NCBI GenBank assembly: GCA_016744795.1
Contig: JADGDR010000001.1
Span: 248,001-312,000, forward strand
Reading direction: 5' to 3'
Source of the DNA: Sulfurospirillum sp.
GTDB lineage: Bacteria > Campylobacterota > Campylobacteria > Campylobacterales > Sulfurospirillaceae
DNA: 64,000 nt
Shown: positions 39,478 to 47,925 of the stretch, piece by piece
Position numbering within the stretch: the first letter of the stretch is position 1
Layout: each line of letters begins with the position of its first letter
Program-made: the position numbers and the translations under genes
Notes under the pieces: model-generated
The model's database searches: none
What the model saw: the letters and a program-made list of their open reading frames with translations, nothing else
Told to the model about the DNA's origin: nothing

Positions 39478-40214
39478 TTAAGCTCCTTAGTCGATGAAAA
39501 TGGTAAGTTTAGAAAACTTACTGAATTATGTTTTTTAGCAATTTTGATTGCTTTTCTTATGTTGAACTGTGCAGTAAAATCATCTATCACAACCCATTTA
39601 TTATTTGATTTATCCCAATATCCATACTCTTTTAAATTTAAACTTTGATAATAAAGACCAACTCTACCAATGCGTAAAAAATCATAAGTTTTATTATCTT
39701 TTAAATCTTTATAGCTCTCAATTGTATTTGCATAATCGTATTCAATTTTAAATGCTTCTAAAATTATCCTGTATTTTTCTGCATTAGTAATATTTGAACG
39801 CTCATAAGCTTTTTTGATATTATCTAATCTTGTTTTTCTTTCGTCCAGTAAAAATGGTGCATCTTCTTTTAACAATACATTTAAACTTTCTAGCATTTCT
39901 AACATTAAAGGAACAAGATTTTTCTGAGTTTCTCCTATGGTTTTAATTTGATTGTCAAAAGATAATAACTCTTTTTTTTGTGACAATACAATTTTTCTTA
40001 GCTGATTATTATATGCTTTATTGTTCTTTATTTCCTTATTTACATAATTATATTCCACTAATAAATTTTCATATTTATTATTTAATTTATTAATTTTTGT
40101 TTGATAATTTGCAAGTTTTAGATTTGTTTTTTTTTGAATATTTATTGAAGAATCAATTGTATTTGCTCCAAGAAATATGTTTATGCAAAAAAGACTAATT
40201 AATATTTTTGACAT
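39474..40214 (-). CDS. DUF3450 periplasmic protein, module 2
   Basis: This 246-residue protein has a signal peptide (about residues 1-17), a coiled-coil region, and a C-terminal domain with FLRIGRVGLYYQSLN and YWDKSNNKWVVIDD that matches the module 1 copy. It follows the heme receptor gene after 14 bases, so in this operon the TonB module is tied to heme uptake. Confidence 0.85.
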   Translation of the reverse strand: MSKILISLFCINIFLGANTIDSSINIQKKTNLKLANYQTKINKLNNKYENLLVEYNYVNKEIKNNKAYNNQLRKIVLSQKKELLSFDNQIKTIGETQKNLVPLMLEMLESLNVLLKEDAPFLLDERKTRLDNIKKAYERSNITNAEKYRIILEAFKIEYDYANTIESYKDLKDNKTYDFLRIGRVGLYYQSLNLKEYGYWDKSNNKWVVIDDFTAQFNIRKAIKIAKKHNSVSFLNLPFSSTKELK

Positions 40215-40228
40215 TATTTTCCTTTTAT

Positions 40229-42493
40229 TTAATATTTAATTTTAAAATTTAAACTATAATTTCTTCCAGGAGAACTAAATCTCTCCACTCCTAAACCTTT
40301 ATAATCAACCATATTTGTTGTTCCAAATGTTGGTATGCTTCGTAAGTCATTCCATGTAAAATATTTTTTATTAAATATGTTATTTATTCCAAAGCCTAAA
40401 GAGAGATATTTATTAATATTCCAGTATCCTCTTAAATCTGAAACAAAAGCGGCTTTGTTTGTGTATTTTGAATATCTTTTAACTTCGCCTCTCCAGGTAT
40501 AAAGTGTTTCTTGGGTATCTTTTTTATTCTTTGCTGCCATATAGTTTGTAGAAAAGTAAAAACCATAGTTACTAGAATCAAAGCCTATTCCACCAAGAAC
40601 ATTAAAAGGTTGAATGGCTCTCATATCATCTCCTGTACTTTTTGACCCTTTAGTGTAAGTAGCCAAAAGTTTTGAGTAAAAACCTTCATTAAAATCAAAG
40701 GCTTCATGTAAGTCTAAATAACCAGAAAATTCTAGACCATAAATTTTTGCTTCATCAATATTGTCTGAAACAAAATGATACTCAGGCATATACTCTTCAC
40801 CATGATGATAATCTTTAAACCATGGATTTTCCACTAAAATACTATAATTTCTTTCTTCAATAAAATCTTTATATTTAGTGTAAAAACCACTTAAAACGCC
40901 CTGTCCTAATCTTCCATCAAATTTAAGTGCAATTTCTTGATTAATAGAATATTCAGATTTTAAGTCAGGATTTGGATCCATAAAGTTGTCACCAGCTGTA
41001 TATTCAAAATATAATTCTAAAGCTTTTGGAGCACGAAAACCCTTACTTATTTTGTATTCTAAGGCTATTTCATCACTAAATTGATAATTCAAGCGACTAA
41101 ACCAAGTTGGAGCTGCAAACTTTTTTATTTCTGATTCATATTTGGTATTATTATTACTAATCATAGGATCTTTTAAAGGTTTGTGCTGATAAATATCATA
41201 TCTAAAGCCTACATCCCACGTGAAATTATCATACTTATACGAATCTTTTATTTTTATATGAAACATTTTGCTATCAACAGGTTTAATAATACTGAAATTT
41301 CTTTTCCAGTTTATTTTGCCCTTATCAAACATAAGATCTCTATTTATATTTTTAAATTCAGTTGTTGTATAAGCTGAAGATAGATTAATATAATGATCTC
41401 CAAAGTTAGTTTCAATAGGAACAAATGAACTATTTAGACTTACACTTCTTATATTTTGAAAAGTATTTCTATCGTTTGTTTGAGTAAGAACTTTATTATT
41501 TTTTTCATATTTTTTTGTAATTGCATGCTGTTCAATATTTTGCTTAGAATATTTAAATTTTAATGTATCTATAAAAGAATTAATTGGCATGTACATGTAA
41601 GAAAACCCATATCTTTCATACGGTGACATATCTTTAGCAAAACGATGTTCATCACCAAAAGTTTCATATGATTTTTCTTCTGTATTTATTTTCATTTTTC
41701 TATTTTCAAAAAAACTATCAACACAATGTTCATCATTAAAGCAATAACCTAATTTAGTAAGAATTGAAGTTGATTCTTTAGTTGAAGGCTCTGATATTTG
41801 TCTTGCACTTCCATATATGTCTTCGCCCTTACTGAAAGTTTTAGTTTCATGTCCATCTCTTTTTACAATTTGAAATAAACCCTTAAGTCCATTATCTTTA
41901 AAACCCATTCCGAAAACTTTTACAAATTCTTCATTTTTAGAACCATAAGATAATTTATTATATAAACCTATGTTTTTACCAGGAAGTATAAAATCTTCTG
42001 CTACCTTTGTTCTAAATTCTACAGCTCCACCAATTCCTCCACTTCCCACACCAAAAGAGTCTGCACCCTTGCTAATAGCTACACTACTTATGTTTTCTAA
42101 TTCAGTTGTATTTCTATTTCCATTCATATAGCCATAGCCTGAATATACGCCAGGTATAAATGAATCTGCTTGAGCTATTCCATCTACTGTAATAGCTACT
42201 CTATCTGTTTCTACCCCTCTAATAGCGTATCCATTAGATCCTGAACGTCCACCTGAATTTACACTCACACCTGGAATATTTTTAAGTAAATCATATTCAT
42301 CATTAATTAATTCTTTCGTAAGTTCATCAGAATCTTTTGTTACTTTTCTTGAATCTATTTTATTTTCAAAACCAAGAACTGTAATTTCTCCAACTGAAGA
42401 GGTATTTTCATTTGCTAAACTATTATTTACGATAAGAGTATTGATAATCATTACAGTTAATATACTTTTTTTTAAGATTAACGCTCTATGCAT
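40229..42493 (-). CDS. TonB-dependent heme receptor, HutA/HmuR-like
   Basis: The 754-residue protein has a signal peptide (to about residue 28), a plug with IRGVETDRVAITVDGI and SKGADSFGVGSGGIGG, and a barrel ending NFKIKY. The FRAP box (residues 486-489) and NPDL box (508-511) identify the heme receptor family. The stretch between the two boxes has no histidine, although several characterised heme receptors have a ligand His there. It overlaps hutX by eight bases and is cotranscribed with hutW, hutX and the flavodoxin gene. Confidence 0.9.
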   Translation of the reverse strand: MHRALILKKSILTVMIINTLIVNNSLANENTSSVGEITVLGFENKIDSRKVTKDSDELTKELINDEYDLLKNIPGVSVNSGGRSGSNGYAIRGVETDRVAITVDGIAQADSFIPGVYSGYGYMNGNRNTTELENISSVAISKGADSFGVGSGGIGGAVEFRTKVAEDFILPGKNIGLYNKLSYGSKNEEFVKVFGMGFKDNGLKGLFQIVKRDGHETKTFSKGEDIYGSARQISEPSTKESTSILTKLGYCFNDEHCVDSFFENRKMKINTEEKSYETFGDEHRFAKDMSPYERYGFSYMYMPINSFIDTLKFKYSKQNIEQHAITKKYEKNNKVLTQTNDRNTFQNIRSVSLNSSFVPIETNFGDHYINLSSAYTTTEFKNINRDLMFDKGKINWKRNFSIIKPVDSKMFHIKIKDSYKYDNFTWDVGFRYDIYQHKPLKDPMISNNNTKYESEIKKFAAPTWFSRLNYQFSDEIALEYKISKGFRAPKALELYFEYTAGDNFMDPNPDLKSEYSINQEIALKFDGRLGQGVLSGFYTKYKDFIEERNYSILVENPWFKDYHHGEEYMPEYHFVSDNIDEAKIYGLEFSGYLDLHEAFDFNEGFYSKLLATYTKGSKSTGDDMRAIQPFNVLGGIGFDSSNYGFYFSTNYMAAKNKKDTQETLYTWRGEVKRYSKYTNKAAFVSDLRGYWNINKYLSLGFGINNIFNKKYFTWNDLRSIPTFGTTNMVDYKGLGVERFSSPGRNYSLNFKIKY

Positions 42494-42983
42494 TAGCGGT
42501 ATTTTCCTTTAAAAGTTCAAAAGATGCAACTTGTGATTCAATAGGTTTTTGTTTTTCATCTCTAGCTACAAAAAGTTTAAAAATATGTTCCCCATTAGCG
42601 TCAAAAAATTGAATAGAACGAGTTAACAAGCCATGAAATTTCTGTGTTATAAAAATAATTTTTTGTATGTCTGATACTTTTAAATGTCCTCCTAGAGGCG
42701 AATTTTTCATTTCAAAATTGTAATAACCTCTTGCATAACTACCCTGAGAAATTGAAGTTTTAAATTCTATTATGAAAGAAGGAGTGATTTTAATGAAAAG
42801 AACATCACCCCAAGTAGAAACATCTTTAATAATGTCATCAAAACATTTTCCATCAACTGCCTTAGCAATTTCTAAAGGCATATTTTGCAATACTTCATAC
42901 TCTTTAACTTCTAACATTTTTGCAATTTCAGAACTGCTTATATTTGGATTTTCATCTATTATTTTTTTTATATTTTCTTTCAT
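42486..42983 (-). CDS. hutX: Heme utilisation protein HutX/ChuX
   Basis: HutX/ChuX is a cytoplasmic heme-binding protein that passes heme to degrading enzymes. The 165-residue protein has the family layout: an N-terminal helical part, then YARGYYNFEMKNSPLGGHLK, FHGLLTRSIQFFDANGEHIFKLFVARD, typical of HutX. It lies one base after hutW and overlaps the heme receptor gene. Confidence 0.9.
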   Translation of the reverse strand: MKENIKKIIDENPNISSSEIAKMLEVKEYEVLQNMPLEIAKAVDGKCFDDIIKDVSTWGDVLFIKITPSFIIEFKTSISQGSYARGYYNFEMKNSPLGGHLKVSDIQKIIFITQKFHGLLTRSIQFFDANGEHIFKLFVARDEKQKPIESQVASFELLKENTANA

Positions 42984-42984
42984 T

Positions 42985-44346
42985 TTATATTCCTTTTTTG
43001 AATAATTTAAAAATTTTCTGTATTGAAACTGTTAAGTTCGTATACCAAAATTCTCCTGCCCTTGTTAAAGAATAACGAGATTCACTATCTTTTTTCAACA
43101 AACCTTTAATTAGTAAAAATTCTGTGATTTCATCAAGCAAAACTTTTTCTTCTTCGCACATATATTGTTTTAACAACAGCTTATTAATTACACCACCATT
43201 TAATTGAATTTCAAACTCTTTTTGAAGTAGTGAACTTGGCATATTCCTTGTCATAAAGCCAATAGGAGAATTACCTGCATTAACTAATTCAATATATTGT
43301 TTCAAGTCTCTTGTGTGCATAATTGCACTGTTTTCTATTTTCCCCCCAGAACCACAGCCTAAAGGAAGCATAAAACAGCCTGCTTTTGTAAAAGTATTAT
43401 AAAAATTTCTCTCTCTTGAATTTTTTGAAACATGTTGAGTGCTAATACGATTGTAACCATGGTCTTCAAGAGTAGTCATTGCCGTATCAAAATAATCATA
43501 TTTTTCTTTGTTTTCAAAATTATATGAAATTTTATTTGATTCAATATTTTTACTCAACAGAGTTTTTTCTAATAAAACTAATTGATAAATATCAGCTCCA
43601 TCAACACCACAATCCATAAGAAGTTGAATATCTTTTTTCCATGTTTCGCTGCTTTGTAATGGTAACCCGTACATTAAATCTATAACAGTTAAAAAACGTC
43701 CATCATTAACTAGGTCTTTAATAGTGCTTAGTATTTCTTCTTGAGTATTTCTTCGTCCTAGACTTTGTCTTATTTTTGTGTCAAAAGATTGTACGCCTAG
43801 AGATATTCTATTCATTCCAAAAGAAACCCAAGTATCAATTTTTTCTTTACTTAATCCCTTAAATCTACTTTCAACAGTAAATTCAACATCATTAGCAAAT
43901 TCTAGAGTCTCTTTTAACGCTATCATAATACTTGAAATATGTTTAGGTTCTAAATCAGTTGGTGTTCCACCTCCAAAATAGATAGCATGGAAAGGTAGCT
44001 CTTTTAACTGCTCATAATTATTAAGCATTTTAATTTCTTTAACTAAGGCATCTACATAGCTATTTAAATTTTTACTTGTTGTAGGGTTTTGATAAAAAGC
44101 ACAATAATCGCATTTCGTTTGGCAAAAAGGTATATGAATATATATAGAACGCTTATCTGATTTTTTTTGAGAAATTTTCAATAATTCACTAAAATATTCT
44201 TGTTGTGCAGGAACTCCCATTACCGGAGGGCCAGAAAATGATGGCATTTGTAATTGTTTTTTTTCATATAAGTCGCATAAATGTTCAACAGAATCTTTTC
44301 CAAGGATTTCACTATTTTCATCAAGTATTTTTTTTAAATATTTCAC
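42985..44346 (-). CDS. hutW: Anaerobic heme-degrading radical-SAM enzyme HutW/ChuW
   Basis: HutW/ChuW opens the porphyrin ring without oxygen and releases iron, giving anaerobilin. The 453-residue protein has the CX3CX2C cluster motif with cysteines at 75, 79 and 82 (HIPFCQTKCDYC), the glycine-rich YFGGGTPTD, and VQSFDTKIRQSLGRRN, all shared with HemN-like coproporphyrinogen oxidases from which this family arose. The neighbouring hutX, heme receptor and flavodoxin genes favour HutW over HemN. Its start overlaps the flavodoxin stop as TAATG. Confidence 0.9.
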   Translation of the reverse strand: MKYLKKILDENSEILGKDSVEHLCDLYEKKQLQMPSFSGPPVMGVPAQQEYFSELLKISQKKSDKRSIYIHIPFCQTKCDYCAFYQNPTTSKNLNSYVDALVKEIKMLNNYEQLKELPFHAIYFGGGTPTDLEPKHISSIMIALKETLEFANDVEFTVESRFKGLSKEKIDTWVSFGMNRISLGVQSFDTKIRQSLGRRNTQEEILSTIKDLVNDGRFLTVIDLMYGLPLQSSETWKKDIQLLMDCGVDGADIYQLVLLEKTLLSKNIESNKISYNFENKEKYDYFDTAMTTLEDHGYNRISTQHVSKNSRERNFYNTFTKAGCFMLPLGCGSGGKIENSAIMHTRDLKQYIELVNAGNSPIGFMTRNMPSSLLQKEFEIQLNGGVINKLLLKQYMCEEEKVLLDEITEFLLIKGLLKKDSESRYSLTRAGEFWYTNLTVSIQKIFKLFKKGI

Positions 44347-44888
44347 TAATTTCCTTTTTTAATATTTTTTATTATAATTGAAGCTAATTCCCAAACACTT
44401 TTTTTATTAAGTAAGGAAGTTGATTCTAATTTTTCTTTTAATTTTTCATCTTCAAATTTCATAATCTTTGTATAAAAACTATATAAAGAAGTTTGATCTT
44501 CTTTTGTCATATTAGAATAAATCATTTCTCCTAATAAAACTTCTTGATGAATAATATTTTTATGTAGTTGAGTAAATTCAGATATGATATTTAATATACC
44601 TTGATTGTTAAAACAGCGTTCTTTTTGCATAGCAACACAAACAATACTTAAAGATTTTTTCAATAATAAAGTTTGATTTTCTGTAATAAAAGAAGTGAAT
44701 TCTTTTAAAGCCTTACCTGAATAAACTGGACTAATTAGTACAATATGATTACTTTCATTACAAAGGGTAGCTTTTTGTGAAGAAATTATTTCATTTTGTA
44801 TTTCATGATGAAGTAATTTTTCTCCTATCCATTGAGATATTAATTTAGTAGAACCATATTTTGAACTATAAATAATTTGACATTGCAT
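44346..44888 (-). CDS. Flavodoxin-domain protein, HemG-like
   Basis: The 180-residue protein starts with a flavodoxin phosphate-binding loop SSKYGSTK and has VLISPVYSGKALKEF further on, as in the HemG protoporphyrinogen oxidase group. It is the first gene of the heme operon, beneath a Fur box. It may supply electrons to the radical-SAM enzyme HutW, which needs reduction, or act on porphyrins; the first fits the context better. A long C-terminal helical tail follows residue 140. Confidence 0.7.
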   Translation of the reverse strand: MQCQIIYSSKYGSTKLISQWIGEKLLHHEIQNEIISSQKATLCNESNHIVLISPVYSGKALKEFTSFITENQTLLLKKSLSIVCVAMQKERCFNNQGILNIISEFTQLHKNIIHQEVLLGEMIYSNMTKEDQTSLYSFYTKIMKFEDEKLKEKLESTSLLNKKSVWELASIIIKNIKKGN

Positions 44889-44952
44889 TTACTTTTCCAA
44901 ATTTTAAGATTGAGAATTATAGATAAATTTTTATAAAAGTTTAATTAAATTA

Positions 44953-44967
44953 TCATAATCATTATCA
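44953..44967 (-). promoter_or_regulatory. Fur box upstream of the heme operon
   Basis: TCATAATCATTATCA matches the Fur 7-1-7 consensus at 13 of 14 positions. It lies 65 bases above the flavodoxin start, with a possible -10 (TATAAT on the minus strand, 44916-44921). No GGATT direct repeats follow, unlike the siderophore promoters, so this operon looks Fur-only. Confidence 0.7.
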
Positions 44968-45183
44968 TAACCATTAAAAAGTCACTAATCTTGTCAAATA
45001 TAGTACTATTTATGATAAAATATTTATAAAGGAAAAATAATTTGAATAAAAGTAAAAAATCACCATCACGGTAAATCTTGCACTTTTTTACATGTAAATG
45101 AAATTAAATATGTTTAAAGGTGATAATATATATAAATGAAGTTAAAAATTTTACAAAATTGCAAAAATATTTATTTTTAAATA
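44968..45183. other. Intergenic stretch without a recognisable gene
   Basis: Between the Fur box and the terminator of the DUF4198 gene no convincing coding region is seen. A ten-codon TTG frame at about 45042, after AAAGGA, ends at GGTAA and is too short to claim. A TTTACATGTAAA palindrome lies at 45087-45098. Confidence 0.5.
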
Positions 45184-45204
45184 GGATGTATTCTTAATAC
45201 ACCC
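45184..45204 (-). terminator. Terminator after the DUF4198 gene
   Basis: GGATGTATT (45184-45192) and AATACACCC (45196-45204) pair as a 9-bp stem with one G-U pair and a three-base loop, eight bases after the stop codon. Confidence 0.6.
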
Positions 45205-45212
45205 TTATAAAA

Positions 45213-46094
45213 TCATTTTACATTAAAAGTTAATGTAGCTCCGTGGTAAACTTGTTCTGTTTTACCATATAAGTTTTTTAATCTTCCATCTTTTGTTACA
45301 TCTTCTTTATGATTGCACATTACTATCCATTGTCCTGCAGATTGCACTTTGAATTGTGCTTTACCATTTTGGAGATATGAAAGTAATGAAAAACCACTAC
45401 TTTGCCCAAAAGAGTTACTATGCGCTGTTATAAATTCCATACTTTTTGCACTTACACTTAGTGGTTTGCCATAAAACAAAACATCAAATTTAACAAGATC
45501 CCCTACATGTAAATTGGATAGATCTGTTTTTGGTATGATTTCCAAACCTTGTCCAATTGCTTTTTGTTCACTCCATTTTCCAATAGTAAAATATGATTTA
45601 GCAAATGCTTGATATTTTACTGCCATTAAAACTTTTTTAATATTTTTTATTTTATCCATTGTTATAAGCTTTAGTCTAGTTCTATTTTTTGAATCAATAT
45701 ATTGTGTATAAAATGTAGGTTTAGACTGAGCTAGCGTTAAATATACACCTTTTTCGCTATCTTTTTTCAATGAAATTTTTTGCAAACCAATATTTGCATC
45801 AAAAATTTCAAAGTTATTGTTTGAAAGATTTGATTTTTTTGCTTTACTACTAGGAATTGTTAAATCTATTTTTTTACCACTTGGTGAAATTACACTAAAA
45901 TCTTCTACTAGTATTTTTCCATTTGGTGAATTTAATATATCATCAATTGGAATTGAATGCCCCCATCCTAAACCAACAATTATGTGTCCTGGTTTATGAG
46001 TAAATGACTCAAAAGAGTTTATCCATAAATTATGTGCAAAAAGACTACTTGTAGATATGATTGCAATTAAAGCAACTTTACTTAAAATTTTCAT
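45213..46094 (-). CDS. DUF4198 periplasmic protein, metal-uptake associated
   Basis: The 293-residue protein has a signal peptide (residues 1-20, cleavage after LFAHN region) and begins its mature part HNLWINSFES, typical of DUF4198, a family often found next to nickel, cobalt or iron uptake genes and often carrying an N-terminal His. The domain is beta-rich. It has its own composite Fur/AraC promoter and stands between the heme operon and the ABC operon. The ligand is unknown. Confidence 0.8.
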   Translation of the reverse strand: MKILSKVALIAIISTSSLFAHNLWINSFESFTHKPGHIIVGLGWGHSIPIDDILNSPNGKILVEDFSVISPSGKKIDLTIPSSKAKKSNLSNNNFEIFDANIGLQKISLKKDSEKGVYLTLAQSKPTFYTQYIDSKNRTRLKLITMDKIKNIKKVLMAVKYQAFAKSYFTIGKWSEQKAIGQGLEIIPKTDLSNLHVGDLVKFDVLFYGKPLSVSAKSMEFITAHSNSFGQSSGFSLLSYLQNGKAQFKVQSAGQWIVMCNHKEDVTKDGRLKNLYGKTEQVYHGATLTFNVK

Positions 46095-46134
46095 TTATTT
46101 CCTTTTTTTACTTTTTAAAAAAGTTTATTGAAAT

Positions 46135-46210
46135 AGTATAACCATAATGATAATATTTATCAATATAATTTTTGTTTGTTAAGGATTTTTTTTTATTATA
46201 AAAGTATTAA
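46135..46210 (-). promoter_or_regulatory. Composite Fur/AraC promoter of the DUF4198 gene
   Basis: TATACT on the minus strand (46135-46140), a Fur-like TGATAATATTTATCA (46148-46162, 13 of 14 matches), and direct repeats with GGATT at 46183 and GTATT at 46204, 21 bp apart. The second repeat overlaps the mntP stop codon. Confidence 0.65.
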
Positions 46211-46755
46211 CAAGCATTTTCGAATAAAATTTTAAATCCAATTAAAATTAATATAATTCCACCAAAAATTTCTGCTTTTTTTTCATATTTTGCATGGCTT
46301 TTGGCCCCTATGAAAACACCTATATATGAAAATATGAATGTTATTATGCCAATTATTAATAAACAGACATAAATGTTAAGTTCAATTAACTGCAAAGTAA
46401 ATCCAGCTACCATAGCATCTATACTAGTTGCTATAGCTAAAAATAATAAAAATTTATTTGATATATTTTTTATTGTCTCTTTTTTATTTTTATTACATGC
46501 TTCATATATCATTTTTATACCAATAAAAAGTAATAGGATAAAAGATATAAAACTATAATACTCTCCAACATATTGCTTAAGTCCAATTCCCCATGCATAC
46601 CCAATAAAAGGCATAATTGCTTGAAAAAAGCCAAAATATATGGCAGATTTCAATGCTAAAATTTTTGTATTACTTTGTCTTTTTGTTCCAAGACCAATTG
46701 AAACAGCAAGAGCATCCATACTAAGAGCAAAAGAAAAAATTAAAATATCAAGCAT
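46207..46755 (-). CDS. mntP: MntP-type manganese exporter
   Basis: The 182-residue protein has six hydrophobic segments in two halves. Each half contains an Asp motif, SMDALAVSIGLG near residue 12 and SIDAMVAGF near residue 115, as in MntP, which exports manganese. It overlaps the MFS gene upstream by eight bases and is the last gene of the ABC-MFS operon. Manganese export in an iron-limited cell would guard against an imbalance of the two metals. Confidence 0.85.
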   Translation of the reverse strand: MLDILIFSFALSMDALAVSIGLGTKRQSNTKILALKSAIYFGFFQAIMPFIGYAWGIGLKQYVGEYYSFISFILLLFIGIKMIYEACNKNKKETIKNISNKFLLFLAIATSIDAMVAGFTLQLIELNIYVCLLIIGIITFIFSYIGVFIGAKSHAKYEKKAEIFGGIILILIGFKILFENAC

Positions 46756-47917
46756 ATGCCCTATCTTTATACCTAATCGAAATAAAAGTTAATATAAAAA
46801 AAGAGATACCAACCAAAACAAAGGGAGCTATTGGGTTAATTTTATACAACAGTGTACTAACTATTGGTCCTAATATCATGCCAACTCCTTGTGCTGCTGA
46901 AACAGTTCCTGAGGCTGCCCCTTGTTCTTGTTTTGTTACAAGATTTACTGCAAGTGTTTGAAAAGCAGGAAAAAGCATACCATTACCAAAACCTCCTACG
47001 CAAAATCCAACTGTAAGTAAAAATTTAGAATTTGCAATAAATACGATGATATAACCTATCATCGCTATAAAAGATCCGTATTTTAAGAGATTTTTAGCTT
47101 TAAAATTGTTTTTTGAAACTATAATTTGAGAAATAATAAAAACCACCCCTATACAAGCAAGTATAACTCCTGTAGAACTAGATGCTTTAATAGCGTCTAA
47201 ATTGAATTTATCCATAAGATAAAACCCCATACAAACCTGTGCTGTGATAATGGAAAACATTGTAACAAAAGCTGCTATCATAGGAAGACGAAGCCTTTCA
47301 TCAAAAAGTTTTATGGGAGGAGTTTTTTCACTTGTTAATGGCTTTTCATGTGGTAAAATAAAATATAAAACAATAGCTCCAAGCATTGGAAGTACAGCAA
47401 AAACATATAAAGGAGTACTCAATCCAAATTTTGCCAAATATCCTCCAATTGGAGGTCCTATAACCATTCCTATTCCACTGCTAGCTGCAAGTTTTGCAAT
47501 ATATGAAGTTCTTTTTTCTTTTTCTACATGATCAGCTATTAAAGCATTTGAAACAGGAGTAATTGCTGCATAAAATGCCCCAATTAAACTTCTAGTTACA
47601 ATTAAAACTAACAAAGATACAATAACAACAGGAGGTGATATCAAAGCAAAATCAACAAAAATAGCCAATGCCAAATAAGATAATGCTACACCCACAACTC
47701 CTATGAGTAAAATGGGTTTTCTTCCTTCTATATCACTTTTTCTTCCCCAGTATCTTGACAATAGAACCCAAACAATTCCAGAAAATGCCACTGTTAATCC
47801 TGCATGCCACTCTTGCATATGAAGTTCTCTTATAAGAGGTCCAACTATAGCTATAAATGTCATCATAGCTGAAACACATAAAACATTTACAAGCATTAAA
47901 ATTTTTATTTCTTTCAT
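46748..47917 (-). CDS. MFS transporter, drug/siderophore type
   Basis: The 389-residue protein has twelve membrane segments and the MFS loop motif RYWGRKSDIEGRKPILLIG between helices 2 and 3, with a second-half signature. It resembles TetA-like exporters (SAAQGVGMILGPIVS). In the ABC operon it could export siderophore after iron release or act on another solute. It lies eight bases after a second MFS gene. Confidence 0.82.
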   Translation of the reverse strand: MKEIKILMLVNVLCVSAMMTFIAIVGPLIRELHMQEWHAGLTVAFSGIVWVLLSRYWGRKSDIEGRKPILLIGVVGVALSYLALAIFVDFALISPPVVIVSLLVLIVTRSLIGAFYAAITPVSNALIADHVEKEKRTSYIAKLAASSGIGMVIGPPIGGYLAKFGLSTPLYVFAVLPMLGAIVLYFILPHEKPLTSEKTPPIKLFDERLRLPMIAAFVTMFSIITAQVCMGFYLMDKFNLDAIKASSSTGVILACIGVVFIISQIIVSKNNFKAKNLLKYGSFIAMIGYIIVFIANSKFLLTVGFCVGGFGNGMLFPAFQTLAVNLVTKQEQGAASGTVSAAQGVGMILGPIVSTLLYKINPIAPFVLVGISFFILTFISIRYKDRAYA

Positions 47918-47925
47918 ATTTTTCC

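Noticed and set aside
45030-45075. Ten-codon frame in the gap below the heme operon
   Set aside because: Too short and without any known match; a HemP-like small protein was considered but its motif is absent.
46748-47917. Assigning the MFS carriers as antibiotic exporters
   Set aside because: They sit in iron operons with siderophore-type neighbours, and sequence type alone cannot decide, so no drug role is claimed.
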